Below are positions 1 to 5,167 of a DNA stretch of 7,224 nucleotides, piece after piece; position 1 is the stretch's first letter; each line of letters begins with the position of its first letter. The notes below the pieces were generated by a model. It did no database searches, was not told the DNA's origin, and worked only from the letters and a program-made list of their open reading frames with translations. The stretch spans positions 1-7,224 of the forward strand of contig NZ_CALIIB010000088.1 of assembly GCF_938020365.1 (NCBI RefSeq), given 5' to 3'. Source of the stretch: an uncultured Streptococcus sp. (GTDB taxonomy: Bacteria > Bacillota > Bacilli > Lactobacillales > Streptococcaceae). A program made the position numbers and the translations under genes.

Positions 1-17
1 AATTCCTCTACATCCAT
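1..17 (-). CDS. Possible start of a further leftward gene (only first 5 codons in window)
   Basis: Reading leftward, an ATG at 17-15 opens a frame (Met-Asp-Val-Glu-Glu) that is still open at the window edge. A GGAG at 27-24, inside the end of the lipoprotein gene, lies 6 bases upstream of that ATG, a good ribosome-binding distance. The other nearby ATG (13-11) is followed at once by TAG and is excluded. If real, this is the third gene of the operon that contains the membrane protein and lipoprotein genes, only 3 bases after the lipoprotein stop codon. Five codons say nothing about product or function, and a chance ATG cannot be excluded. Confidence 0.4.
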
Positions 18-20
18 AGC

Positions 21-629
21 TTACTCCAGCAATTCACGGTCATAAATAGTGTAGTCGCAGCGGTAAATCACGAGGCGCTTGCCGTCAATCAGCAACTCAG
101 AGGTTTTGGGAGCATCAGATTTATCGAGAGAGACACGGTCGCCAGCATAAGCTGCTAGAGGAGTCCCGTTTTGAGAGCGAATCAGAACAACCTTTTTCTT
201 TCCGGTAAATTCGTTTTTGAAGGCTGAAATCATACGATTCAAAACGGGAACTGCATGGCTATTCTCCTCAACATTAGCAGTCTTTTGATACTGAGCAAAG
301 ACATCTTTCAAGCCCTTTTCTTCTGCAATCAAGGAAGAGCCCACATGGTCAATCTCATACTTACCCAAGGTTATTTTTAGCACAGAAGAATCTTCCTTGG
401 AATTCCCTTCCGCATCAACTGAATCAAATTCCTCGTTACGCGAGATGGATAGGGACTTGCCCGACATTTGGTCAATGAGTTGAGAATTTTCATCGTAGGT
501 CCGAACTGTCATCTCTAAACCAATCCATTCCTCTTTGGCATTTTTGAACCAATTTTCAACGGCCTGACAACCGGTCAAGGTCAAAAGACCAATACTCAAA
601 AGAGATATTAATAGGTATTTCTTTTTCAT
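21..629 (-). CDS. Predicted lipoprotein, DUF5052-like, function unknown
   Basis: This 202-residue protein has a typical lipoprotein signal peptide: a Lys-rich start (residues 2-4), a hydrophobic stretch (about 5-17) and the lipobox Leu-Thr-Gly-Cys at 18-21, so Cys21 should be lipidated and the mature protein tethered to the outer face of the membrane. The rest is soluble, charged and free of further membrane segments. The opening of the mature part (WIGLEMTVRTYDENSQLID, about 36-54) resembles streptococcal lipoproteins annotated as DUF5052, recognised from memory and not checked. No catalytic motif is evident. The ATG (629-627) shares its A with the TAA stop of the upstream membrane protein gene (TAATG), and a GGAG at 641-638 lies 8 bases upstream, so the two are probably translationally coupled and may act together at the membrane. 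No function can be assigned. Confidence 0.85.
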   Translation of the reverse strand: MKKKYLLISLLSIGLLTLTGCQAVENWFKNAKEEWIGLEMTVRTYDENSQLIDQMSGKSLSISRNEEFDSVDAEGNSKEDSSVLKITLGKYEIDHVGSSLIAEEKGLKDVFAQYQKTANVEENSHAVPVLNRMISAFKNEFTGKKKVVLIRSQNGTPLAAYAGDRVSLDKSDAPKTSELLIDGKRLVIYRCDYTIYDRELLE

Positions 630-1171
630 TATTTATGCTCCATCTTTTTTTCGTATAAGGAAATTTCTTTTGCAATTTGCGATTTGGCTGCTTTTCCCGT
701 CAATAATAACTTGAGAGGCCTCATCACTTGCAGTCCTAGGCAACCCATTGTATAGTAAGACAGGCGATAGTAAAAATAATTTACAAATTCAATGATGGCA
801 AACAACCAAAGTAAAACTCCAATAATGATATTACTGCTACTACTCACTCTAAAAGACCAGATCCAAATCGGTATATATGCAAGCAGCATCATAAAATCCA
901 GCACTTTTAATCCTTTATAAAGAGGTGCAAGTAGTTGAGTTTCCAAGGCCTTCTTCTTTTGGATTCGTCTTAAACAGTTAAGCCAATAGAGGGAACCTTG
1001 AACCAATATCAGATTAAGAATTAACAGTGGAAAATAAAGGACGGCGCTGGATGTAGCAAATCGAGTCTCTGGTTTCGTATACAGAACATACACGATACAG
1101 AACGACACGACACTTATCGATTCCCCCGAGGCCAAATAAATTAATTCCTGTTTAAGACTTCTTTTTTTCAA
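629..1171 (-). CDS. Small multi-pass membrane protein, TTG start, function unknown
   Basis: The protein has 180 residues and about four hydrophobic segments (roughly 17-32, 43-65, 88-108 and 114-138), with basic stretches after the second (RRIQKKK, 68-74) and towards the C-terminus. The C-terminal 40 residues look cytoplasmic and amphipathic. I do not recognise the family and see no transporter or enzyme signature. The start is TTG (1171-1169): a strong AGGAGG lies 7 bases upstream at 1184-1179, an in-frame TGA at 1177-1175 excludes an earlier start, and the first internal Met codon is about 94 codons in. The gene overlaps the lipoprotein gene by one base, so a membrane protein/lipoprotein partnership is likely but unproven. 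It lies just past the fhs terminator and may have its own extended -10 promoter. Confidence 0.8.
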   Translation of the reverse strand: MKKRSLKQELIYLASGESISVVSFCIVYVLYTKPETRFATSSAVLYFPLLILNLILVQGSLYWLNCLRRIQKKKALETQLLAPLYKGLKVLDFMMLLAYIPIWIWSFRVSSSSNIIIGVLLWLFAIIEFVNYFYYRLSYYTMGCLGLQVMRPLKLLLTGKAAKSQIAKEISLYEKKMEHK

Positions 1172-1178
1172 TGTTCAT

Positions 1179-1184
1179 CCTCCT
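1179..1184 (-). promoter_or_regulatory. Ribosome binding site that decides the TTG start
   Basis: The leftward strand reads AGGAGG, a full Shine-Dalgarno core, 7 bases before the TTG at 1171. An ATG overlapping its end (1178-1176) is too close to the site to be used and is in another frame. This supports TTG as the true initiation codon of the membrane protein gene. Confidence 0.8.
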
Positions 1185-1218
1185 ATGAGCAAAAACTAGG
1201 TGATGGGAATACGGCTTT

Positions 1219-1227
1219 ATTATTTCA
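1219..1227 (-). promoter_or_regulatory. Candidate extended -10 promoter for the membrane protein/lipoprotein pair
   Basis: Leftward reading gives TG-A-AATAAT (1227-1219), five of six matches to TATAAT with the extended TGn element. No convincing -35 sits 16-18 bases upstream. It would give a leader of about 40 bases before the TTG start. It lies directly after the fhs terminator, where a new promoter is expected if the pair is transcribed independently; read-through from fhs is the alternative. Confidence 0.35.
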
Positions 1228-1248
1228 AAATATCTGGAATTTAAGTCT

Positions 1249-1287
1249 AAAAAAAGAGAGGCCAGATTCTGTTTAGCCCAACCTCTT
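1249..1287 (-). terminator. Rho-independent terminator of fhs
   Basis: On the leftward strand AGAGGTTGG (1286-1278) can pair with CTGGCCTCT (1265-1257) as nine base pairs around a 12-base loop, followed by a run of seven T (1255-1249). Three of the pairs are G-U wobbles, which become A-C mismatches on the other strand, so the hairpin works only in the fhs direction. It begins about 20 bases after the fhs stop codon. Confidence 0.8.
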
Positions 1288-1305
1288 CTTATATCTTAAA
1301 TTCAA

Positions 1306-2976
1306 TTAGAACAGACCAATCGCTGTGCCGTCTGCTGCCACATCCATATTGAGTGCTGCAGGACGTTTTGGTAGACCTGGCATGGTCATGACATCTCCTG
1401 TCAAAGCCACGATAAAGCCTGCCCCAAGTTTTGGTACCAACTCACGAATGGTAATTTCAAAGTTTTCTGGAGCTCCAAGTGCATTTGGATTGTCTGAGAA
1501 ACTGTACTGAGTTTTAGCCATACAGATTGGCAATTTGTCCCAACCATTCTGAACGATTTGAGCGATTTGCGTTTGGGCTTTCTTCTCAAAGTTCACTTTT
1601 GTGCCACGATAGATTTCAGTGACAATTTTCTCGATCTTCTCTTCGATAGTTGAATCATTGTCATAAAGACGAGTGTAGTGTGCTGGTTTTTCGTCAATGG
1701 TTTTGACAACAGTCTCAGCTAGAGCCACACCGCCTTCAGCACCATCAGCCCAGACACTAGCAAGCTCAACAGGTACCCCGATTTCTGCACAGAGTTCCTT
1801 AAGCGCAGCAATTTCAGCTTCCGTATCAGAGACAAATTCATTGATGGCAACGACTGCTGGAATACCGAACTTACGGATATTTTCAACGTGGCGTTTAAGG
1901 TTAGCAAAACCTGCACGAACTGCTTCTACATTTTCTTTTGTCAGAGCATCTTTCGCAACACCGCCATTCATCTTGAGCGCACGTAAGGTTGCAACGATTA
2001 CGACTGCATCTGGAGAAGTTGGTAAGTTCGGAGTCTTAATATCCAAGAATTTCTCAGCACCAAGATCCGCACCGAATCCAGCTTCAGTCACTGTATAATC
2101 AGCCAAGCGTAGCGCTGTGCTAGTCGCCAAAACAGAGTTACAGCCATGGGCGATATTGGCAAAAGGTCCGCCATGAACAAAGGCTGGTGTCCCATAAATA
2201 GTCTGAACCAGATTTGGCTTAATTGCATCTTTCAAGACTAATGCCAAGGCTCCTTCTACCTCAAGGTCACGAACATAGACTGGTGTGCGGTCATAGCGAT
2301 AACCGATGACAATGTTTGCCAAGCGATTTTTCAAATCTTCAATATCCGTAGCTAGGCAAAGAATCGCCATAATTTCAGAAGCGACCGTGATATCAAAACC
2401 ATCTTCGCGTGGAATACCGTTAACTGGACTTCCTAATCCAATCGTTACATGGCGAAGGGCCCGGTCATTCAGGTCAACAACCCGTTTCCAGATAATGCGA
2501 CGTTGATCGATTCCCAGAGCATTTCCCTGATGCAAATGATTGTCGATAAGAGCAGACAGAGCATTATTAGCAGTCGTAATGGCATGCATATCACCAGTAA
2601 AATGTAAGTTGATATCTTCCATCGGTAGAACCTGCGCGTGACCGCCACCAGCTGCTCCTCCTTTGATCCCCATCACTGGTCCCAAGGACGGTTCGCGAAT
2701 GGCAATCATCGTTTTCTTGCCAATCTTGTTAAGCGCATCAGCTAGTCCAATGGTAATGGTAGACTTACCTTCTCCTGCTGGCGTTGGATTGATTGCTGTT
2801 ACCAAAATCAGCTTGCCGACAGGATTTTTCGCTACCTCACGAATTTTGTCAAAACTGAGCTTGGCCTTGTACTTTCCGTACAGCTCCAAATCGTCATAAT
2901 CAATGCCAATCTTTTTTACTACATCCACAATAGGCTGTAATTCAACACTCTGAGCAATTTCGATATCTGTTTTCAT
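1306..2976 (-). CDS. fhs: Formate-tetrahydrofolate ligase
   Basis: This cytoplasmic enzyme joins formate to tetrahydrofolate using ATP, giving 10-formyltetrahydrofolate for purine synthesis and for formylation of initiator Met-tRNA. The 556 residues match the usual bacterial length. Visible signatures are the ATP-binding loop TPAGEGKST (65-73), the Gly-rich family signature REPSLGPVMGIKGGAAGGG (94-112), GDMHAITTANNAL (128-140) and the conserved C-terminal GLPKRPAAL (534-542). The ATG (2976-2974) is preceded by AGGAG at 2988-2984. The gene stands alone: its own promoter is 30 bases upstream, a terminator follows, and it is divergent from coaB. A PurR-box-like site upstream suggests control with purine synthesis, which fits its product. 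The frame is intact and nothing is missing. Confidence 0.98.
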   Translation of the reverse strand: MKTDIEIAQSVELQPIVDVVKKIGIDYDDLELYGKYKAKLSFDKIREVAKNPVGKLILVTAINPTPAGEGKSTITIGLADALNKIGKKTMIAIREPSLGPVMGIKGGAAGGGHAQVLPMEDINLHFTGDMHAITTANNALSALIDNHLHQGNALGIDQRRIIWKRVVDLNDRALRHVTIGLGSPVNGIPREDGFDITVASEIMAILCLATDIEDLKNRLANIVIGYRYDRTPVYVRDLEVEGALALVLKDAIKPNLVQTIYGTPAFVHGGPFANIAHGCNSVLATSTALRLADYTVTEAGFGADLGAEKFLDIKTPNLPTSPDAVVIVATLRALKMNGGVAKDALTKENVEAVRAGFANLKRHVENIRKFGIPAVVAINEFVSDTEAEIAALKELCAEIGVPVELASVWADGAEGGVALAETVVKTIDEKPAHYTRLYDNDSTIEEKIEKIVTEIYRGTKVNFEKKAQTQIAQIVQNGWDKLPICMAKTQYSFSDNPNALGAPENFEITIRELVPKLGAGFIVALTGDVMTMPGLPKRPAALNMDVAADGTAIGLF

Positions 2977-3004
2977 TAAAGAACTCCTCTAATTTGATAA
3001 AACT

Positions 3005-3013
3005 ATTATAACA
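3005..3013 (-). promoter_or_regulatory. fhs promoter, extended -10
   Basis: Leftward reading gives TG-T-TATAAT (3013-3005), a perfect -10 with the extended TGn element. The best -35 match (TGTGCA, 18 bases upstream) is weak, as is usual for extended -10 promoters. Transcription should start near 2998, leaving a leader of about 22 bases that holds the AGGAG ribosome site and is too short for a riboswitch. Confidence 0.75.
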
Positions 3014-3055
3014 AATATGATACAAAACTGCACATTTAAACTCCAATAACAATAC

Positions 3056-3068
3056 AACGTTCGGCAAT
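3056..3068 (-). promoter_or_regulatory. PurR-box-like site upstream of fhs
   Basis: Leftward reading gives ATTGCCGAACGTT, matching 11 of 13 positions of the known Gram-positive PurBox (AWWWCCGAACWWT), including the whole CCGAAC core. It lies roughly 64 bases upstream of the predicted fhs start, a typical place for an activating site; in Lactococcus PurR activates purine genes from a box in this general region. Regulation of fhs by PurR is an inference. The clearly matching site is single; only a poor second match (core ACGAAT) exists near 3160. Confidence 0.6.
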
Positions 3069-3114
3069 TACTATATATTCTTTTGCAAGAGATATCGTTT
3101 TTCATAGAAAAAAA

Positions 3115-3144
3115 TAAGTTTAGCTGAATAAAACTTTAAGTTTA
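3115..3144. repeat. Paired TAAGTTTA repeats upstream of coaB
   Basis: TAAGTTTA occurs at 3115-3122 and again at 3137-3144, 22 bases apart start to start, about two helical turns. The second copy is half of a palindrome AAACTT-T-AAGTTT (3131-3143). They lie just upstream of the coaB -35 (3151-3156). They could be an operator for a coenzyme A or pantothenate regulator, or simply part of an AT-rich upstream element. Confidence 0.35.
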
Positions 3145-3150
3145 TTTTAT

Positions 3151-3179
3151 TTTACTAAATTCGTTTTTTCTTGTAGAAT
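3151..3179 (+). promoter_or_regulatory. coaB operon promoter, predicted to give a leaderless mRNA
   Basis: TTTACT (3151-3156, four of six matches to TTGACA) is separated by exactly 17 bases from TAGAAT (3174-3179, five of six matches to TATAAT). The start point expected seven bases after the -10 is 3186, the A of the coaB ATG. No Shine-Dalgarno sequence precedes that ATG, which agrees with a leaderless transcript. The upstream 40 bases are very AT-rich. Confidence 0.65.
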
Positions 3180-3185
3180 AAAGCT

Positions 3186-3878
3186 ATGAATATATTGATT
3201 ACCTCTGGCGGAACGAGTGAAAAAATCGACCAAGTCCGCTCTATCACTAATCATTCGACGGGTCAACTCGGGAAAATGATAGCTGAGCATTGTTTAGCAG
3301 AGGGTGCTTCGGTGACTCTGCTGACAACGGCAAAAGCTGTTAAACCGGATCCGCATGAAAACCTGACGATTAAGATCATTGAAGATACGGAGCAGCTCCT
3401 GACAGCTATGGAAGGGCTGGTGCCTGCTCATGACATACTCATTCATTCGATAGCTGTTTCTGACTATAAACCAGTGTATATGGCAGGATTTAAGGAGGTT
3501 CTTGCCAGTTCAGATTTGGCAGAATTTCTGGGAAAAAGTAATTATGAAAGTAAGATTTCGTCTGCTGATGACTATCAGGTACTTTTCCTCAAGAAAAATC
3601 CTAAAATCATTAGCAAGGTCAAGGAATGGAATCCCAATATTCGATTGGTTGGCTTTAAGCTCTTGGTAGGTGTTTCTAAAGAAGAGTTACTGTCTACTGC
3701 TAGAGCCAGCCTTGAAAAAAATCAAGCTGAATTAATTGTAGCCAACGATTTGACTGAAATTTCTAGCGGGCAACACCACGCCTATCTCCTAGGAGCAGAC
3801 ACTATCACAGAAGCTTTCTCCAAGGAAGAAATTGCTGAACAATTGTTAAGCCATATCCAGAAAGGAGACAGTTCATGA
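3186..3878 (+). CDS. coaB: Phosphopantothenate-cysteine ligase (monofunctional CoaB)
   Basis: CoaB couples 4'-phosphopantothenate to cysteine, normally with CTP, the second step of coenzyme A synthesis. At 230 residues this is the free-standing form known from Streptococcus and Enterococcus, not the fused CoaBC of most bacteria. Family motifs include TSGGT (6-10), RSITNHSTG (18-26), HSIAVSDY (87-94), LKKNPKII (135-142), GFK with the conserved Lys158, and ANDL (186-189) near the nucleotide site. The start is secure: an in-frame TAG at 3174 excludes earlier codons and TSGGT begins five residues in. There is no ribosome site before the ATG, and the -10 placement suggests leaderless translation. 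The gene overlaps coaC by four bases (ATGA) and heads the coaB-coaC-S component operon. Confidence 0.95.
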   Translation: MNILITSGGTSEKIDQVRSITNHSTGQLGKMIAEHCLAEGASVTLLTTAKAVKPDPHENLTIKIIEDTEQLLTAMEGLVPAHDILIHSIAVSDYKPVYMAGFKEVLASSDLAEFLGKSNYESKISSADDYQVLFLKKNPKIISKVKEWNPNIRLVGFKLLVGVSKEELLSTARASLEKNQAELIVANDLTEISSGQHHAYLLGADTITEAFSKEEIAEQLLSHIQKGDSS

Positions 3879-4426
3879 CCCATGTTACTCTCGCTGTCAC
3901 GGGCAGTATTTCGGCCTATAAAGCAGCAGATATTACGAGCCAGCTGGGTAAGCTAGGCTACAGTGTGTCTGTTCTCATGACGGAAGCTGCCAGTCACTTT
4001 ATCACCCCGCTGACTTTACAGGTTTTATCAAAAAATCCTGTTTCTCTTGACCTCATGAGCGAGCCGAGGCCAGACAAGGTCAACCATATTGAGATCGGCA
4101 AAGAAACAAATCTTTTCTTAGTCGCTCCTGCTACAGCCAATACCATCGCCAAACTGGCTAATGGTCTGGCAGACAATATGGTAACCGCTACAGCTCTTGC
4201 TCTCCCATCTCATGTCAAAAAAGCCATCGCGCCAGCCATGAATACCAAGATGTATGAAAATCCACTAACTCAGCACAATTTGGAAAGATTAAAAAAAATT
4301 GGCTGGGGGATTATCGAACCGCGTAAAGCTGTTCTAGCTTGCGGAGATCATGGGACTGGCGCTCTAGCTGATGTCAATATTATTATAGAAAAAGTAAAGG
4401 AAATTATAAATGAGAAAACAATCTAG
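3875..4426 (+). CDS. coaC: Phosphopantothenoylcysteine decarboxylase (CoaC)
   Basis: CoaC is an FMN-dependent decarboxylase that turns 4'-phosphopantothenoylcysteine into 4'-phosphopantetheine, directly after CoaB. It has 183 residues, the usual size for a free-standing HFCD-family flavoprotein. Seen in order are the FMN-binding start VTGSISAYKAAD (8-19), the probable catalytic His71 in NHIEI, APATANTIAKLANGLADN (84-101), the substrate motif PAMNTKMY (120-127) with Asn123, and LACGDHGTG (154-162) with the conserved Cys156. All the key residues are present. The ATG overlaps the coaB stop as ATGA, with AAGGAG at 3862-3867 as ribosome site, and the 3' end overlaps the next gene by 17 bases, so the three are translated together. 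Homology to lantibiotic decarboxylases (EpiD) is expected for the family, but the context points to coenzyme A. Confidence 0.96.
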   Translation: MTHVTLAVTGSISAYKAADITSQLGKLGYSVSVLMTEAASHFITPLTLQVLSKNPVSLDLMSEPRPDKVNHIEIGKETNLFLVAPATANTIAKLANGLADNMVTATALALPSHVKKAIAPAMNTKMYENPLTQHNLERLKKIGWGIIEPRKAVLACGDHGTGALADVNIIIEKVKEIINEKTI

Positions 4427-4973
4427 TATTGCGCAAATTGCTATCTTTTTTGCTATTATGTTAGTGCTCCATCTGCTGAGCTCTGTTATTTTCAACCTAC
4501 TACCGGTTCCGATTAAACCGACCATTATTCATATCCCAGTCATTATCGCTAGTATTATCTACGGACCGCGAATTGGAGCTGTTCTTGGCGCTCTGATGGG
4601 GGTAATCAGTGTTGTGACCAACACCGTTGTCCTGCTACCAACTAGCTACCTCTTCAGTCCTTTTGTAGAAAACGGCAGCATCAATTCATTGATGATTGCT
4701 ATGGTTCCACGTATTCTAATCGGAATCACTCCGTATTTTGTCTACAAATGGATGAAAACTAAGCCAGGCTTAGTTTTAGCTGGTGCCGTAGGCTCAATGA
4801 CCAACACCATCTTCGTTCTCGGAGGAATTTTCATTCTATTTTCATCTGTTTACAATGGAGATATCAAAGCCATGCTTGCATTGATTTTTTCAGCTAATGC
4901 AATCTCAGAAATGATTATTTCTGCTATCCTTACAGTTGCAATCGTTCCAGCACTTGAAAAACTAAAAAAATAA
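4410..4973 (+). CDS. panT: ECF transporter S component, probably for pantothenate (PanT-like)
   Basis: This 187-residue, very hydrophobic protein has about six membrane segments (near 11-31, 39-52, 55-75, 94-114, 121-144 and 156-181), a basic N-terminus and a Lys-rich C-terminus, the size and shape of the substrate-binding S subunit of an energy-coupling factor transporter. The stretch HIPVIIASIIYGPRIGAVLGA (41-61) is typical of that superfamily. No energising subunits (EcfA, EcfT) are encoded here, as expected for group II S components that share one module. Pantothenate is inferred from position: the gene overlaps coaC by 17 bases and is the last gene of the CoA operon, so the operon would import the vitamin and convert it. 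AAAGGA at 4396-4401 is its ribosome site. The stop codon is buried in the terminator stem. Another CoA precursor as substrate is possible. Confidence 0.82.
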   Translation: MRKQSSIAQIAIFFAIMLVLHLLSSVIFNLLPVPIKPTIIHIPVIIASIIYGPRIGAVLGALMGVISVVTNTVVLLPTSYLFSPFVENGSINSLMIAMVPRILIGITPYFVYKWMKTKPGLVLAGAVGSMTNTIFVLGGIFILFSSVYNGDIKAMLALIFSANAISEMIISAILTVAIVPALEKLKK

Positions 4974-4996
4974 TCACCTAGCGTGATTATTTTTTT
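4964..4996 (+). terminator. Strong terminator of the coaB-coaC-S component operon
   Basis: A perfect 14-bp stem, positions 4964-4977 pairing with 4983-4996 around the loop CTAGC, starts with seven A and ends with seven T. The TAA stop of the S component gene (4971-4973) lies inside the stem. The symmetrical A and T runs mean it could also stop transcripts coming from the right. Confidence 0.93.
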
Positions 4997-5011
4997 GATC
5001 CAAGCATGTTC

Positions 5012-5060
5012 ATTTTTTCAAAGTATTTCACTATTTTTTAGGTCAATACTTTCAAAAAAT
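5012..5060. repeat. 16-bp inverted repeat upstream of pgm
   Basis: ATTTTTTCAAAGTATT (5012-5027) and AATACTTTCAAAAAAT (5045-5060) are inverted copies with a single mismatch (C5019 opposite C5053), separated by 17 bases. The right arm overlaps the presumed -35 of the pgm promoter (about 5050-5055). It may be an operator for an unknown regulator or a DNA structural element. As RNA it would lie upstream of the start point, so a role in the pgm mRNA is unlikely. Confidence 0.7.
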
Positions 5061-5069
5061 ATGAAAATA

Positions 5070-5078
5070 TGTTACAAT
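5070..5078 (+). promoter_or_regulatory. pgm promoter, extended -10
   Basis: TG-T-TACAAT (5070-5078) is an extended -10 with five of six matches. The -35 position 17 bases upstream (TTTCAA, 5050-5055) is weak and lies in the right arm of an inverted repeat. Transcription should start near 5085, leaving a leader of about 83 bases before the pgm ATG. Confidence 0.7.
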
Positions 5079-5091
5079 GAAAGCGATTGAA
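5077..5091 (+). promoter_or_regulatory. cre-like (CcpA) site over the pgm start point
   Basis: ATGAAAGCGATTGAA fits the loose catabolite-response consensus WTGNAANCGNWNNCW with one mismatch at the penultimate position. It begins in the -10 and covers the predicted start point, where CcpA binding would repress. Carbon-source control would make sense for a sugar-phosphate enzyme, but the match to the stricter palindrome is weaker (12 of 15), so it stays a candidate. Confidence 0.4.
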
Positions 5092-5097
5092 CAAACA

Positions 5098-5140
5098 AGA
5101 AAATCTTGTGCCCTTTCTTAAAACCACACAGTGATTTTCT
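5098..5140 (+). promoter_or_regulatory. Stem-loop in the pgm 5' leader
   Basis: Positions 5098-5110 pair with 5127-5140 as thirteen base pairs (one G-U, one bulged T5132) around a 16-base loop. The left arm can instead form a smaller hairpin, ACAAGA with TCTTGT (5095-5109). No T run follows, so it is not a terminator. The stem ends 11 bases before the AAAGGAG ribosome site (5152-5158), and loop bases CCTTT (5112-5116) are complementary to AAAGG in that site. It may protect the mRNA or modulate translation. Confidence 0.5.
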
Positions 5141-5167
5141 ATCTTAAATATAAAGGAGACTCCACCT

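Noticed and set aside
1697..2098. 133-codon open frame on the plus strand inside fhs
   Set aside because: It lies antisense to highly conserved fhs coding sequence, has a low-complexity Ser/Ala/Thr-rich product with no recognisable fold, and no ribosome site was found for it.
2977..3004. Possible folate (THF) riboswitch before fhs
   Set aside because: The predicted fhs leader is only about 22 bases, far too short for any riboswitch, and no such fold is visible.
3070..3185. Small gene or RNA in the AT-rich region between fhs and coaB
   Set aside because: No open frame with a ribosome site and no terminator was found there; the AT-richness fits promoter and upstream elements.
3875..4426. Lantibiotic-type decarboxylase (EpiD-like) instead of CoaC
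   Set aside because: The family is shared, but the gene overlaps coaB and an S component, has the CoaC substrate and Cys motifs, and no lantibiotic genes are nearby.
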